Positions 32,501-43,671 of a stretch of DNA of 64,000 bases are shown here, piece by piece. Origin of the DNA: Mermis nigrescens (taxonomy: Eukaryota > Nematoda > Enoplea > Mermithida > Mermithidae); the NCBI GenBank assembly GCA_036768485.1, contig JAVLUZ010000143.1, positions 1,235,633 to 1,299,632 of the forward strand, in the 5' to 3' direction. Every line of letters starts with the position of its first letter. Position 1 is the first letter of the stretch. The notes beneath the pieces were generated by a model. That model searched no databases. It was not told the origin of the DNA and worked only from the letters and a program-made list of their open reading frames with translations. Position numbers and translations under genes: made by a program.

Positions 32501-35500
32501 CTTTTTTGATAAGTATTTTAAATCTGCTTGCCAACTAGAAACTTGCAATCGACTGCCTTTTTCGGCAGCACCCCGGACGGGTTCTTTGACAATGAAAATC
32601 AGCATCAGAAGACAACCGATACCTAAGATTGGCGTGAGCTAAAAAGAAAAAAATACAGTTAAATCTTATATTCTAATTAAATGGTTGCTCACTCGTACAA
32701 TTTCATTGTCTAAAATTTTTGCTAATAAAACAAATTTTTCTGCTTAATCTCTTAAACCGCGTCCATAAGGTAGCGATATCGAAACGCTTAAAAAGTAAAG
32801 ATAAATATTACAGCTTAATGTGACCAAGTAATACATACAAGGCAGTGCCTAAATTTTATGGGCATGGTGGGTATGGAAACTTCAAAGCCAAAAGGGACTA
32901 AAAAATTTAGGGTAGGAGCAAAAATACCATTTTTCGATGTTCTTCTTTAAGCGCTCACGACCTCCATTCTGACAGCGTGCAAATAAAATATCCAGGTCAT
33001 TCGCAGGCTTTATACCTACTATGTATAGGTCGAACCTTGAATACCTACATAAATTTTTAATCGTTTTTGCAATTACTTTGATACTTTGAGAACAAATCAA
33101 AAGGCTTTTCGGAGTAATTCGGGAACTAGTGAAAAGATTGTTGGGAACAAAAAAAGTGATTGCAAGATATATTTCGTGCTTTACGCTAGATATAATGATA
33201 TTCTATATTGTTTGTCATCAGAAAGCAACAAAAAGGATAATAGATTATGGCGCTTTGAATCAAACAAAATGATTTTTTTCAATTTTAGCAGAAGCTCGAA
33301 AAAAGGATCCTAAAACAATCAAGCTGGTATTAAAAATGCAGTTTTTACCATGTGAAACGCATTTTTTAAATAATAAATTAGACTAAAATAAATTGAACGA
33401 ATTGTACAAACTTTTAAAGCTCCTCTTTCTACAGGTACATACGAAGAAATTCTTTAGTTACATAAATAATGGTGCGAAGACGTTAAACTGTTTACAGTAC
33501 TACAGGACTACATTTCTACTCCTACAACCATGATTGATTTTGGGGGATGTTGGGCAGCGAACGACCGGGCCCAAAATCTGGCCGGGACCGGGCTTTTGAG
33601 GCCAGGACCGGGACTTGTTATATAAGTAATAGGTAGGCCTTGCATGATGTAGGCATAAATTGATATATACATTTGCACACCGAGGCATCAGAAATCCTTT
33701 ATTCAAAGACATAACCAGGGTCTTAAATTGAACGCTTTGTAATCAATAGCACGAAAGCCATATTTTAAGAACAACAATTTGTCAACATTATCAGGAAGCA
33801 GTGTTTTTTGTACAAGGTCCGTTTGTACATGTACAAAGATGGTCCCCAAAAGCCTTTGTACATTTAGTACATGCAACTTTTTGTGTACTATAACATAGTA
33901 CAGTAGCGGTTTTAGTGTGGTAAAACAGGGTTTTCAATCTTTGGTAGTGTATTTTAGCTAATTTCTGGGTTTCTGACGGCAAAAATTACTGAAAATTGTC
34001 TCAAAACGGCGCGAAGCTGCGAAAAATTTGGCATTTTTCCATTCTAAATGCAAATTCTGCCATTTAAAACATATATAGGACAAACAATTAGTCATTTCGG
34101 CACGAAGCGCCAAAAATTTTTGGGAATTCTACACCTTTTTACAGTTTTTGTCTTCCCAAAAATCTTTGTTTATTCTGTACACACAAATTTTTGGCTACTA
34201 GAGTACAGTAGCGATCTCAGTGTGGTAAAAACACAGTTGTTCGACTTTTGGTAGAGTATTTTAGTTAATTTCTGGGTCTCTACGGGCAAAAATCACTAAG
34301 AATCGTCTTAAAACGGCGTAAAGCGCCGAAAAATTTGACATTTTCCCTTTTGAAATGCAATTTCTGCCATTATAAAGATATATAGAATACACAATAATTC
34401 ATTCCGGTGCGAAGCGCCGAAAATTTTTGCAAATTTAAGACCTTTTTTGCAATTTTTGTCTTCTTAAAAATTTGAGTGGAATAATATAAGATTGTATTTA
34501 GTCGCTTTAACAAGAGGACGAGTTTGCGAGTAAATTTTTGCTTAAGTAGAATAAAAAAGCTAAGGCTACAAAGGAATAGTCACAGGTAAATAAGTTGCCG
34601 ACAAAACTGTTTTTTTCTTCGACAAAATTTAATATGACAAGGCTCGAGTTCTCTTGAGCAAGCTATTATTAGCTCACTGTCACGTAGACAATAAAACAAA
34701 TCTTTACACTTTTTGCATAAATTAATATTCATACAAATGTCTCTTAATGTTGAATTGTGAGGGTTGCACACTCTAATCGCGCATAAGCTTAGTCAAGTAA
34801 TAAGTACAACAACAATAATGCTATGGTTTTTTGAATACATATATCATTTCCATAATGTGCGGGAAAGTCGATATATCACTATTTAAAAAATTCTATTTTA
34901 TGCACGATTTTAATGCGCATAAATGCAAAACACAAGCTTCACGCGTCGAGATATGACTGAGATAGGGCTTAAGCTGATGACACACGGATATTACGAGTTG
35001 TATCAGTTCAAATTAAGTGCAACATGGATACCCAGACAGTGCCTACCATACGTGGGCAGCAAGAAAATTCTGGGGGGGGGTGCAAGATTTTTTGAAAGTC
35101 AAAAAATGGCCTTAAAAATGGTGGTATGGCGATAAAAACACCATTTTTCGACGTTTCTCATCAAGCACTATCCATTGGCATCAAAAAATTGCGAAAAAAA
35201 CGAAAAAAATTTTCAAAAATTGAATTCTGGGGGGTATTTTGATTTCTGGGGGGTATTTTGGTTTCTGGGGGTGCATACCCCCCAAACCCCCCCACGCCCA
35301 GGTGTGGTGCCTACTGATTCACGTGCTACAAAAAATTCAGATCACTGTTTTTTTCGTACGAGCCTCTTTGTACATGTACAAAGACCTCCGGGAAAGTCTT
35401 TGTACGAGCGAAAATTTTTTGTACATACATATAACGTATAGATAAGCTATTGAATGTACACATTTTTACATACCACAACCGTGACCCGCACGCTTCGCAA

Positions 35501-38500
35501 AAGGTGTAACTTTGTCCTAAATTCAGCTGGTTATATTAGTTCGGCCCGAAACGCTAAAATTTTCATGAGTCTTAGGTTGAAATTACACATAAAATTCGAC
35601 TCAGTAAGTTAAAATAATTTGTGTTACACAATTATGAATAATAAAGCGATTGCAATGTGCTGAGCGAATCTCATAATAGACACCGATTTGCTTATGAATT
35701 TAATGCAACGCAAAGATAAAAGAGTCAATTTTATATTCAAACGGCAGAAAACAGTGCAAAGTTGTTTAATAGTTCTTTTTTCTGCATAAAATCTTTATAA
35801 AACAGTAGAAATAGATGTAAAAGATGCTTAAATCTGTACAAAGATGCTAAAAGATAGATTTTAGAATGTTTAATGCAAGCGCTTGGAGCTAAATACAATG
35901 TAATTATGATATTCAGCGCGAAGCGCCTAAAAGTTTAGAAATTTTGCTAAAAAAATACTCAAAAAAGTGTTAAAATTACTATTACTTTGCCCCAAAAAGT
36001 TTTCGTACATTGTACAAAGATGGCTCCGAAAATCTTTGTACGAGCCTCAAAATCTTTGTCTCGTACAAAAAAAAACAGTGGTTCAGATTATGTGCGCATG
36101 TACAGCATTACACGCTTCTCTAAGTTAGGTAAGTTGAGTGCCTTGCATAATCTACAAGGCCCGGTCCAGGCCCGGCCGTTTTGAGGCCTGGACCGGGCCT
36201 GCTAGGCCCGGCCGGGACCGAGCGCCCGGTCGTTCCTTGATGTTGGGACAGCAAAATTTGCACCTAACCCCAGAAATTTATTCACCTCCTCCCCCAGAAT
36301 CTACTACTTTTCCAAAAATCCAAAACATTTTCTAAAAATTCGTAGAAAAGGTGCCTTTTTAAGCGTTTTTAGCTATCTATTGGCTCAAAAGTGTCAAATT
36401 TCTAGCACTTCGCGCCATTATACTCATGTTTTGAATACATTTTGTTATTTTATACTTTTCCTGATATTTTACAATATTTTTCAAGTTTTAATGCTATAGA
36501 AAGATAAAGCATCGTCAGAAACTCCGAAAAACGATCTTTTTAAACGCGTACATACCTACCATTCCTAAGCCCAAAAAAGGCCCTTACCCTCCCCCAATTC
36601 CCATGCTCTGCATGGATACCCACAACACTAAATACAAATGTAGCTGTTTCTCTCGATTATACGCTAATTTTAGTAGTAATCAAGCATGCAGTCGACTTCA
36701 AAGTCCAAAAAACTTTATGGTAGCAAATTTTATGTAACCTACTCGAACGCCCCATTGCCATCCACCGAAGAACGCCGACAAATAAGCGCCGGTTACGTAT
36801 CCTAATCCACTGAAATGAAATGCATTATGCACATTATTATGTACATCGAGAACGCAACTTTGATGGATCTATTATTATCATCCTTCAGTACGAAAAACAA
36901 TATATGTATTTTCTCTGCTAAAACGCAAAAAATAGTCAAAGCGTGAGAAAATATAACAAAAACTCATAGGTGCGACGGGGTCGTAAAACTGACAATTTTG
37001 AGAGCAGGTTAGAAGACTTTATTTAAGGAATCTTTAGACGGCCTTCCCCGCAACGATTCTGTGCATTAATCAATTGACGCCAGTTTTGCTTGCTATAATG
37101 CTCATGATAACAAAATAAAACACCTTTAAATACAATTGTAGTTCGGTTCCTATCAATTACGATACGAAGCAAGTCAGCATTGCAACTTGCAAGAAAGTTA
37201 AAAGTATACCTTTTAGATTATGTTTATACACCCTTATGTATGTGAAGCAACGAAAATTATTTGAAGGTTACATTTTTCTGAGGCCGCAGAATAAACTTCG
37301 ATTTTTTTGCATTGCTTAAAGTCTGATTTTTAACAGATTTTGCGACTTGCATATACATCCTTGATAATCCGTCCGTAATCATAAGTAAATTCGTCTTTTT
37401 TGTTCCATCGGAGCATATTTCTTTGCTAGTACCCTACTTTGAATTAGCGTGATTCGAGTAAATCAGTCAGGAAAGACATGCGGTAACATGCCACAATAAT
37501 GACAGTCCAATAACACGGAACAATATTGCTCTGAACATCAGCAGTATCTTTTTTAAACTAGACAACCTTCCCATATTTAAACAGATCGAAGCTTTTCAGC
37601 ATAACCTTTACACAACATTTGGGCATAAAGAACACTAACTAACACTTAGATCGTAATCCTGACGCTGCATGGAACATTCAAAAAAATTATGCCTCTGCAA
37701 CGCTCTGAAACTAAAGTTAACTTCCAGTGTAAACTTTACACACCTACTGGGTGCAAAAAACACAGTCAGATTCGTAATTCTGACCTAATGGAACATATTT
37801 TGAAAAAATTCACATTTTGCAACGCTCTGGAAATTAGATTGAATAAAGTTGTGGTGTAAACTACACATTAACAATAAATGAATAGTGCAAAATTTACACA
37901 ACTACTGGGTAAAGAGAAAACTAACAGTCAGATTCGTAATTCTGACGTAACGTAGAATATTTTGAAAAAAATTCAGCTTCTGCAAGACTCTACAACTTAG
38001 GTTAATTTGCGTGTAAACATTACACAACCACCGAGTGTAAAGAAGACTTTGATCGAATTCGTAATTCTAATATTAATCTGATATAACGATCAACATTTAT
38101 AAAAAAATGGAGTCTCCACAATGGCCTGACAAAAAATTAATATCATATTTAAACAACTCTACACCACTGTTAAATTTTAACAAACGCACCCAATTGACGT
38201 ATCACGTTTGGTTCCTGGTACATTTTTATACTTAAGATCATGTCCAGACTCATAACCGGAGAAGTTGGCAGAAAAAACAACACAGAAACACGTTTAACAC
38301 ACCCAATTTTTGACTTTACACCTCCAGAAAGCTAAATATTGATGTAAATAAACGCAATTTGCTGTGACGTGTACTCCTCAGAAAGTACTTTATTTTCATT
38401 CTATTTGACTTGACCTGAGTTCTGAACGAAGAAAGTGGCGAAGAAAAAGGGACAAAAACGCATTTTCCGTCACCCACCACATCGTAAACTTTAAGAATAT

Positions 38501-41500
38501 GAATCTAACTCCCCATTAGGTGTAAAGAAATTCAGTTTAGGCCGGCTTGTAGCATTTGGATCGTAAGGTGTTTATGTGTGGAAAACTTCTGTTCCGCAAA
38601 ATATTTGTGATATTGACTATCAAAAAAGGAAGAAAACGTGCTTTTTTGCCCTATGTTACATCCCCGATTTCCAACTTTACACCTCCATAAGTAAGTCAAT
38701 ATTGAGTTTTTGAAACGCGGTTTGCTGCGACGTGTAGCTATTAGATCAAGCTTTATTTTTTACCCAATTTGTCACGGCTTGTAACCGGAAAAGTTGGTGA
38801 AGAAATCTCATACAAAAAACTTTTTTACACCATCCACTTGAGTGTAAAGTTTGAACCCCTGGATCTAACTCGTATTGAGTGTGAAAAAGTTTGCTGGTGA
38901 CCCGAAAGTAGCTCTTGAATCGTAGCACATTTCTGCTGTAACATATTCTTGGGACTCATAAGTGGACTTGTTGGGAGACAAAAAAACAGGCCAAAATGTG
39001 TTTTTCACCCCCAGATTCTTTACACTCTTTACACCGCCACTTTTAAAATAAATAAATTCTTAAAAAAATAAAAATATATTCTATTGAGCTTTGTCATTTA
39101 TCTTCAATTGAAAAAACTAGACTAAAAAGAATGCAAAACTGGGTTAGAAAAGTCGTGTGACCAACTAAAATTTTTAAAAACTATTTGTTATGTTTAACGT
39201 TACAGTGAGACTTCACATGCTCTTTACACACAGGGTAGAAATAGAAAAAATAAAAAAAACTACACCGAAAGTTATTACAGAAATGTCCCAGTGTTGCTGT
39301 AGGGGTAGACATATGTTGGGGGTACCCAAGCATATTATAGGTACGCACTAACGCGCTACCTATGATTACTAGAGAAAATTGTATTACCGCCAGATGCTTA
39401 GAAACCACTTATGTATAATCTGTTTGTTTAACCTAGTGCATGGATTCACTCGGCAAACCAAATTCCCTTATTACTGTAATACCCGATTCCTTGATCGCTC
39501 AAATCACCATTTATAAAAAAATTCGCTACCGACTCCGTTCGAACGAGGAAAAAATCGAGCGCTACAGTAATAAGAAAATTAGTCTTTCGAGCAGATTCAT
39601 GCACTAGGTTAAAAAAGAGACTATACTTACTCGCTTGAACGCTAAAAATTGATTTTCATTTACAAATTTCCGTGAAACAGACTATAATTACTTACCTGCC
39701 GATTGGAATGGCAAGATAGAACAGCGTAAGCATTTGTGTTCGCCTCTGACTGGTAAATAAGTCGCCGATTATTACTGGAGCTACTGTTGAATAAGACGCT
39801 TCGCCAATGCCGACCAGCCCACGGAACACGAAGAACAGCCAGAAGAGCTTAAAAATGAAAAAAATCAACTTTTCACAAGGTTTTGAATATGTATGTCTCA
39901 GTAAATTTTTAAGCAACTGCTATGACTATTCGAGAATAAAAAAGTGGCTAAAACTTTGAACTTGAGAAATTAGGTGCCCTAATCAGTAAATAAAATTATT
40001 TACGCGGCGATTTTTGCAGAGGCAAGCATAACTAATATCTGACCGACCGAAGAACAAGGAAAACATTTGAATATGTATGCCAAAATACTATAAACTGCCG
40101 CACATTACACATGATGAGAAGCGGGTGCTAAGAAATTTATTAGCCATTGAAAAACATAATTAATTCCAAAACTAATGGAATGAAAATACAGTTATTAATT
40201 TTGCAATTGACTCTTCGTATTTTAAGGACGCCTAGAAATATAAAATACAAATTAGTTTCTCTGATTCTATTCGAATGTTGATATTGGATATGGTACGTGC
40301 ATAGGTAAAAGTGATAAAACGGGTACCCGGATGCGTTGCAGGATCCGGATCCGGAAGTTTGAATCTTCCCTACCCGGATCCGGATACGGAAACGACTCTT
40401 TAGGCATTCTATCAAAGGAATAGAGATCTGGGATTTTTCAATTTTATGCGAAAATGTGACAGCTATGAATTAATGATCATCGACTCAAACTACATCAATT
40501 TTACACAAGAAAACGTTCTATTTCTCCACGGAGAGTAAGACAGAAATAAAGATATTCATCTCACATGTAGGTAAACTTAATTTCTGGTTATTTATACTTA
40601 ATAAAAGAAATTTTTCAACTGTTACCCCATGCAGATGATTGCGCTTTGATTGATATACTATTCTAGTGCACTAACAAGCTGTTTGAATAGCTAGTCGATG
40701 TAGTCAAAAGGCATTTTAATGCATGAAGACAAAGCACGGAAAAACCCAGATTTGTTGTTCCCCTACCAAATACGCCAATCCTCTGAGCACTATTTTTCAT
40801 ATTGGCAAAGATTTTTCCAGATCTACATGCAATGAATTCTAGGAACCCCCTTTGTGCATGTACAGAGATTTTTGGGAGGACAAAAATTGTAAACATGCAT
40901 ACAATTTATAATGCTCACCGCCAGAATTATTAGTCTCTTCAATATGTCTTTTTGATGGCAAAAATTGAGTTTAAAAAGGCAAAATCACCAAAGTTTCCAG
41001 CGTTTATTGCTAGTTATTCGGCTATTTCTATTAATGAAGCTCCAGTTTTAGATTTAGTCCAGTAATTTGCACTGCTCTTCCAAAGAAAGCCTGAGCTTGA
41101 ACTGAACTTATATCATAAATGTCAAAATGTTTTTACAAAGCTGATAATTTTCTGTTTTGCTTACTTCTAAAAGCTATCATGCTAAAGAGGTCAAAAATAA
41201 TGGCGCTCGCTAATTTGATTTTCTAAGCTACTTAGTACCGATAAAAAGGCCACAAAATTCTACCTGCAAATAGCAAGTGTTAAAATTTTACTGTCCATAA
41301 ATTTTTCTATTTTTCGTCGTCAAGGCTGCTAAACCACTCTATCAAAGTTAAAGAAACACATCCCTATTATACAAAAAGTCTTAGTGCACCATATTTAGTA
41401 GGTTATCGGCCCAAAATTGACATGTGCGAAAATTTGAGAACCGTCCTTGCACACGTACAAAGGGTCCTTGTACAAAAAATACATGCCTCGAGGAGGCACG

Positions 41501-43671
41501 AATAAAGCATATTTACGATAGTGCATAACATGAAATCAACAATAGATTAGTAGATAAAGCCAATAAGTATTAATTTGTATATTGGATTCAGATCCGGATT
41601 CGGAAGTTTTGAATTTTCGCTACCCGGATCCGGATTTGGAAGTTAAATTGAGGATCCGTTTCATCACTAATAGGCAGTCATATTGACATTCTTATATCAT
41701 ATAAGTTCTTAATGCAAATTCTCGCTTATTTTATTTGAGCGCATTCACATCGACCAAATTAGCTGAACGTCGGACCTCAGCTGACGTACTCGTACGTCGA
41801 GACCTGATCAGTCTGACATATTTTTTCTTTTTTCACCTTTTCTCAAAAGTTAGAATCGCTTAATTTGGAAAAGGTATGATGTCTGGCTTATTCATGTATT
41901 TTTTGTTTCATATTTTCTCAAGAGTTAGAATTGCTTAATTTGGAAAAGGTATGAAGTCTGGCGTATACATTGTTAGGCACGAAACTGCTAATCAAAACGG
42001 TTGTCGACCAGACGAAGATACCCGCTATCATAATGATTTTGCGCGAGTATCTGTCACCAAAGTAACCGAAAATTGGGGCGAAAATCATGTAAGCAGACAC
42101 GAAAACAGTTTGCAACAATCCAACCATAATGTCATTCAGGCCGAAAAATGCTTGAATGTCAACTAGCACAGCTGAAAAACAAAGCGATATCGGTTTTAGG
42201 TAAACCTGTGATTAGATATGTCATTTCTATATAAATACAATACATACATCTAACAGCTGGAAATTTTGGGTAAGGTCCCCAGCCAATTTTTAGGAGTAAA
42301 AGGGTAAACGACCTCAAATTTTTAGCTAAGATGACCAAAAACAGATAAAAATGGCCAAAAACTGTAACTTTGTTATTAAAAAATTGGAAGGGGGTTGGAG
42401 AAGCCTGTTTCATGTATGTGATCATAAATGATCTTATGGTTTGGGGGAGGGTTTCAAGCCCCCAGAAAAACTTTCATCCCTCCAGAAATTTTTTCACCCA
42501 CCTCCCCCTACCCCAGATTTCACGATTTTTGGAAAATTTCCAAAAATATTTTTAAAAATTCGCAAAAAAGAAGCTTTTTAAGCGTTTTTAGCTCTCTAAC
42601 GCAAAAAATTTAATTAAGTTTGCTTTTCATTTTCCGCAGTGGCGGATTTAGAAGGGGCGGAGGGCGGCCGCCCCCCCTTGTCGTCAGAAAGTATTTGGGC
42701 GCAATAAAGAATAAATGTGTATTTTTTTGATGATTTTAGCCAATTTTTCAAATTTTTCCGGCGCTTCGCGCCGAAATAGTACTCATCAATGACAATTACT
42801 GACTCTCTTGGCGCTCTAAAAAACTTAAATTTAATTCAGAAGAGTAGTTTTTCTACAGAACAAAGATTTTGTAGCTCTTACAATGATTTGTCGAGTGTTT
42901 TTCCAGCGATTTGTTCCCATTTCTACATTAATTTTGCGATTTTTTCATAAAAAAACTATGGAAAATTTCGAAAATGTTTTTACTTTTTTGCATCAGAAAT
43001 AATAATGCCAATAAAAGACAGCAAAAAAACCGGTACTTTAAGAATATACGAATTTTCGGACAATGTTTGATACTTTTAGGAAAATTTTGGGTTCCGCCCC
43101 TGTCAGAAATTCCTGGATCCGCCACTGATTTTCCACCATCGTGAAAATCACAAAAAACATTTTCATTCTTCTGATCAATAGGTACAACACTGACCATACG
43201 CACGGTATTCAAAGGAGCAATATTAATATTATATTAATAGCCGTATTAATATATTATTACTATATTTTAATATAATTAATTTTATATCAATATATTATAA
43301 TATACTGAATATATCAATATCAATATAGATCTATCCTAAATTTGCAATTCATACACTAAGAGATCAAGAATTGATTCATACGCAAGCACATATAACGCTG
43401 ATGACAAGCTAGAGGGATCAATATCAATAAAGATTTATAATAAACTTGTAATTCATACACTAAGAGATCAAGAATTGATTCATATGCAAGCACATATAAC
43501 GCTGATGACAAGCTAGAGGGCATACTAATTACCTGCTATAGTGAAACGATCCATATAATTCAGCAGATTTATTGCAAATAATACAACAACTGTTAAATGA
43601 TCTCGTGAAACAACTATCACTCTGCCGTTGAGAGAGGAAAAGCGATACCACACTCCATTCATTGGCTCCAT
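23458..43671 (-). CDS. spin: Spinster-type MFS transporter (gene span, 11 coding exons)
   Basis: Spinster/SPNS proteins are 12-span major facilitator carriers of lysosomal or plasma membrane that export lysophospholipids or sphingosine-1-phosphate. Eleven exons join with consistent phase and GT-AG sites into 474 codons plus stop; human SPNS1 has 528. Hallmarks: [11 protein letters not shown] in TM1, MFS motif [27 protein letters not shown] in TM4, KEPVRGA before the central loop, [16 protein letters not shown] in TM7, [11 protein letters not shown] in TM10, and [20 protein letters not shown] before TM11. The start at 43671 is the first ATG of a short N-terminus; an upstream Met in the same frame (43806) is possible. 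The introns are up to 4.1 kb and full of transposon copies. Subfamily substrate cannot be read from sequence. Confidence 0.9.
23711..23906 (-). mobile_element. GTnnnnAC MITE, copy 2
   Basis: A 196-bp shortened copy ending GCTGCCCACCTATG. Flanks CATACGAC (23703-23710) and CGTACGAC (23907-23914) match at 7 of 8. Confidence 0.7.
24118..24182. repeat. Foldback-family fragment
   Basis: TGTAATCTGTTTCATTAA facing ATAAAACAGACTACA, 65 bp in all. Confidence 0.5.
24398..25030 (+). repeat. GGCGCTTCGCGCC-bearing dispersed repeat, copy 1
   Basis: Common order: C-rich head, AAAATT..CGATTTT, TTTTTAGCC, TCAAATTTC.GGCGCTTCGCGC, TTTTTGAC, then CCCATGCTG.ACATGT near the end. Other copies are near 28235, 32095, 36240, 42425 and 48568. 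Confidence 0.65.
24422..24678 (-). mobile_element. GTnnnnAC MITE, copy 3, nested
   Basis: Ends CACACCTGGGCG and GCTGCCCACGTATG; exact duplication GTTCCAAC at 24414-24421 and 24679-24686. It sits inside a larger hairpin-bearing repeat (24398-25030). Confidence 0.87.
25727..25892 (-). CDS. spin: spinster exon 10
   Basis: Encodes 55 residues from [20 protein letters not shown] through the last membrane span ([17 protein letters not shown]). Acceptor TTATTCAG; donor GTAATG after one base of a split codon. Confidence 0.85.
26024..26122 (-). CDS. spin: spinster exon 9
   Basis: 33 codons including [19 protein letters not shown] and [11 protein letters not shown], the most conserved C-terminal Spinster segment. 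Acceptor TTTACAG, donor GTAAGC, phase 0 at both ends. The next intron (25893-26023) is only 131 bp. Confidence 0.92.
26123..27559 (-). other. spinster intron 8
   Basis: 1.4 kb. 26150-26430 is a dispersed repeat (GGCC.. GTAATAAGAGC .. TTTTCCCACAAAATTTT .. GTGTCTGGTATG) with relatives at 47300-47580, 47600-47790, 51715-51850 and 54500-54680. A 77-codon Lys-rich plus-strand ORF at 27266-27499 looks accidental. Confidence 0.5.
27560..27625 (-). CDS. spin: spinster exon 8
   Basis: A 22-codon exon: [20 protein letters not shown] and LL, matching the Spinster TM10 motif. Acceptor CCTTCAG, donor GTGAGT, phase 0. Confidence 0.88.
27855..28050 (-). CDS. spin: spinster exon 7
   Basis: 65 codons: [20 protein letters not shown] (TM8) through [16 protein letters not shown] (TM9). 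Acceptor CTTCTAAG, donor GTAATA. The 229-bp intron 7 after it holds nothing notable. Confidence 0.9.
28317..28589 (+). mobile_element. GTnnnnAC MITE, copy 4, nested
   Basis: Ends CATAGGTGGGCAGC and CGCCCATGTGTG; exact duplication GCTGCGAC at 28309-28316 and 28590-28597. Confidence 0.88.
28845..29076 (+). mobile_element. GTnnnnAC MITE, copy 5, nested
   Basis: Ends CATAGGTGAGCGG and CGCCCAGGTATG; flanks GTACCCAC (28837-28844) and TTACCCAC (29077-29084), 7 of 8 match. Confidence 0.83.
29174..29415 (-). mobile_element. GTnnnnAC MITE, copy 6
   Basis: Ends CACACCTGGGCG and GCTGCCCACGTATG; exact duplication GATACCAC at 29166-29173 and 29416-29423. Confidence 0.88.
30245..30612. repeat. Dispersed repeat with CAGAGCCGTAT...ATACGGGTCTG ends
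   Basis: Imperfect inverted ends and an internal GACGCTTCGCACC hairpin relic. 59783-60140 and the end at 51335-51372 (GGATCCTTGATACGGGCCTG) are relatives. No clear target duplication. Confidence 0.45.
30906..31034 (-). CDS. spin: spinster exon 6
   Basis: 43 codons: [20 protein letters not shown], then [15 protein letters not shown]. This is Spinster TM7. Acceptor GTTTCAG; the donor at AG/GTCTGT is not ideal but gives the right phase into exon 7. Confidence 0.88.
31035..32501 (-). other. spinster intron 5
   Basis: 1.5 kb. A hairpin-bearing repeat copy lies at about 32095-32450 (GGCGCTTCGCACC at 32225). The rest is AT-rich with nothing recognised. Confidence 0.55.
32502..32638 (-). CDS. spin: spinster exon 5
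   Basis: [20 protein letters not shown] (TM6), then [20 protein letters not shown] of the central loop. Acceptor TTTTTAG, donor GTAAGC, ends in phase 2. Confidence 0.92.
33556..33620. repeat. GC-rich island of CCGGGACCGGGC words
   Basis: Words such as CGACCGGGCCC and GGCCGGGACCGGGC. 36157-36240 is an inverted relative sharing CCCGGTCGTTC. Confidence 0.5.
33796..34470. repeat. TTTGTACATGTACAAAGA-bearing repeat array
   Basis: TTTGTACATGTACAAAGATG at about 33822, then two ~330-bp units each with AGTGTGGTAAAA, GTCT.AAAACGGCG and a GCGAAGCGCC hairpin. Relatives are at 54670-55110, 56090-56395 and 58075-58480. Confidence 0.6.
35047..35306 (+). mobile_element. GTnnnnAC MITE, copy 7
   Basis: Ends CATACGTGGGCAGC and CGCCCAGGTGTG; exact duplication GTGCCTAC at 35039-35046 and 35307-35314. 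A good reference copy of the family (260 bp). Confidence 0.9.
36157..36240. repeat. GC-rich island of GGCCCGGTCC words
   Basis: GGCCCGGTCCAGGCCCGGCC followed by its near reverse complement around a GTTTTGAGGC spacer. Confidence 0.5.
36743..36809 (-). CDS. spin: spinster exon 4
   Basis: A 67-nt exon encoding [20 protein letters not shown] (end of TM5 and the WxW loop). Acceptor ATTTCAG, donor GTAGGT. Confidence 0.88.
37045..39366 (+). mobile_element. Inverted-arm repeat element, copy C (left arm missing)
   Basis: The core (37045-37281) is in the same orientation as copy A and leads into the single right arm 37282-37429, then the GTGTAAAC-rich body and the conserved end GCTACCTATGAT. The left arm is absent. 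Confidence 0.7.
39411..39690. mobile_element. Foldback element abutting the exon 3 splice donor
   Basis: Outer ends TATAATCTGTTT and AAACAGACTATA; an inner inverted pair TAACCTAGTGCATG (about 39430) and CATGCACTAGGTTA (about 39598). The right edge lies about five bases from the exon 3 donor. Confidence 0.55.
39696..39847 (-). CDS. spin: spinster exon 3
   Basis: [40 protein letters not shown] and [12 protein letters not shown]4-TM5 with the Spinster GEASYST hallmark. Acceptor TTTTTAAG, donor GTAAGT, ends phase 2. Confidence 0.94.
40328..40395. repeat. GC-rich island of GGATCCGG words
   Basis: ATCCGGATCCGGAAGTTTGA with flanking CTACCCGGATCCGGATACGG. A diverged second copy lies at 41588-41655. 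Confidence 0.55.
41588..41655. repeat. GC-rich island of GGATCCGG words, second copy
   Basis: Same order as at 40328: GATCCGGATTCGGAAGTTTT then CTACCCGGATCCGGATTTGG. Confidence 0.55.
41969..42171 (-). CDS. spin: spinster exon 2
   Basis: Covers TM2-TM3: [40 protein letters not shown] with motif A, and a TM3 ending SSFVPNN. Acceptor TTTTTCAG, donor GTATAC, phase 0 at the end. Confidence 0.94.
42425..42615 (+). repeat. Hairpin-bearing repeat, 5' part only
   Basis: C-rich head and TTTTTAAGCGTTTTTAGC as at 24690. It stops just before the hAT-like insertion at 42637. Confidence 0.5.
42637..43127. mobile_element. hAT-like CAGTGGCGGATC element, 491 bp
   Basis: Ends CAGTGGCGGATTTAG and CTGGATCCGCCACTG are inverted repeats. 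Flanks ATTTTCCG (42629-42636) and ATTTTCCA (43128-43135) match at 7 of 8. It contains CCGGCGCTTCGCGCCG near 42762. In intron 1 of spinster. Confidence 0.8.
43200..43312. repeat. AT-only low-complexity stretch
   Basis: Runs of TATTAATATA words, in spinster intron 1. Confidence 0.7.
43313..43520. repeat. 104-bp tandem duplication next to spinster exon 1
   Basis: Units 43313-43416 and 43417-43520 differ at a few sites. Each ends GATGACAAGCTAGAGGG, 13 bases from the exon 1 donor. Confidence 0.9.
43533..43671 (-). CDS. spin: spinster exon 1 (first coding exon)
   Basis: 46 codons from ATG at 43671, ending in TM1 [19 protein letters not shown]. Donor GTAATT. The N-terminus is shorter than in vertebrate SPNS1; the frame stays open upstream to a Met at 43806. 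Confidence 0.82.

Larger units (their letters stand above)
32639..36742 (-). other. spinster intron 4
   Basis: 4.1 kb. GC islands at 33556-33620 and 36157-36240, a TTTGTACATGTACAAAGA repeat region (33796-34470, three hairpins of the GGCGCGAAGCGCC type), MITE copy 7 and a hairpin-bearing repeat at about 36240-36615. Confidence 0.65.
36810..39695 (-). other. spinster intron 3
   Basis: 2.9 kb, mostly copy C of the inverted-arm repeat (37045-39366) followed by a foldback element (39411-39690) that reaches the exon 3 donor. Confidence 0.75.
39848..41968 (-). other. spinster intron 2
   Basis: 2.1 kb. Two GGATCCGGATCC islands (40328-40395, 41588-41655) and a TTTGTGCATGTACAGAG palindrome relic near 40850. 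Otherwise AT-rich. Confidence 0.55.
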
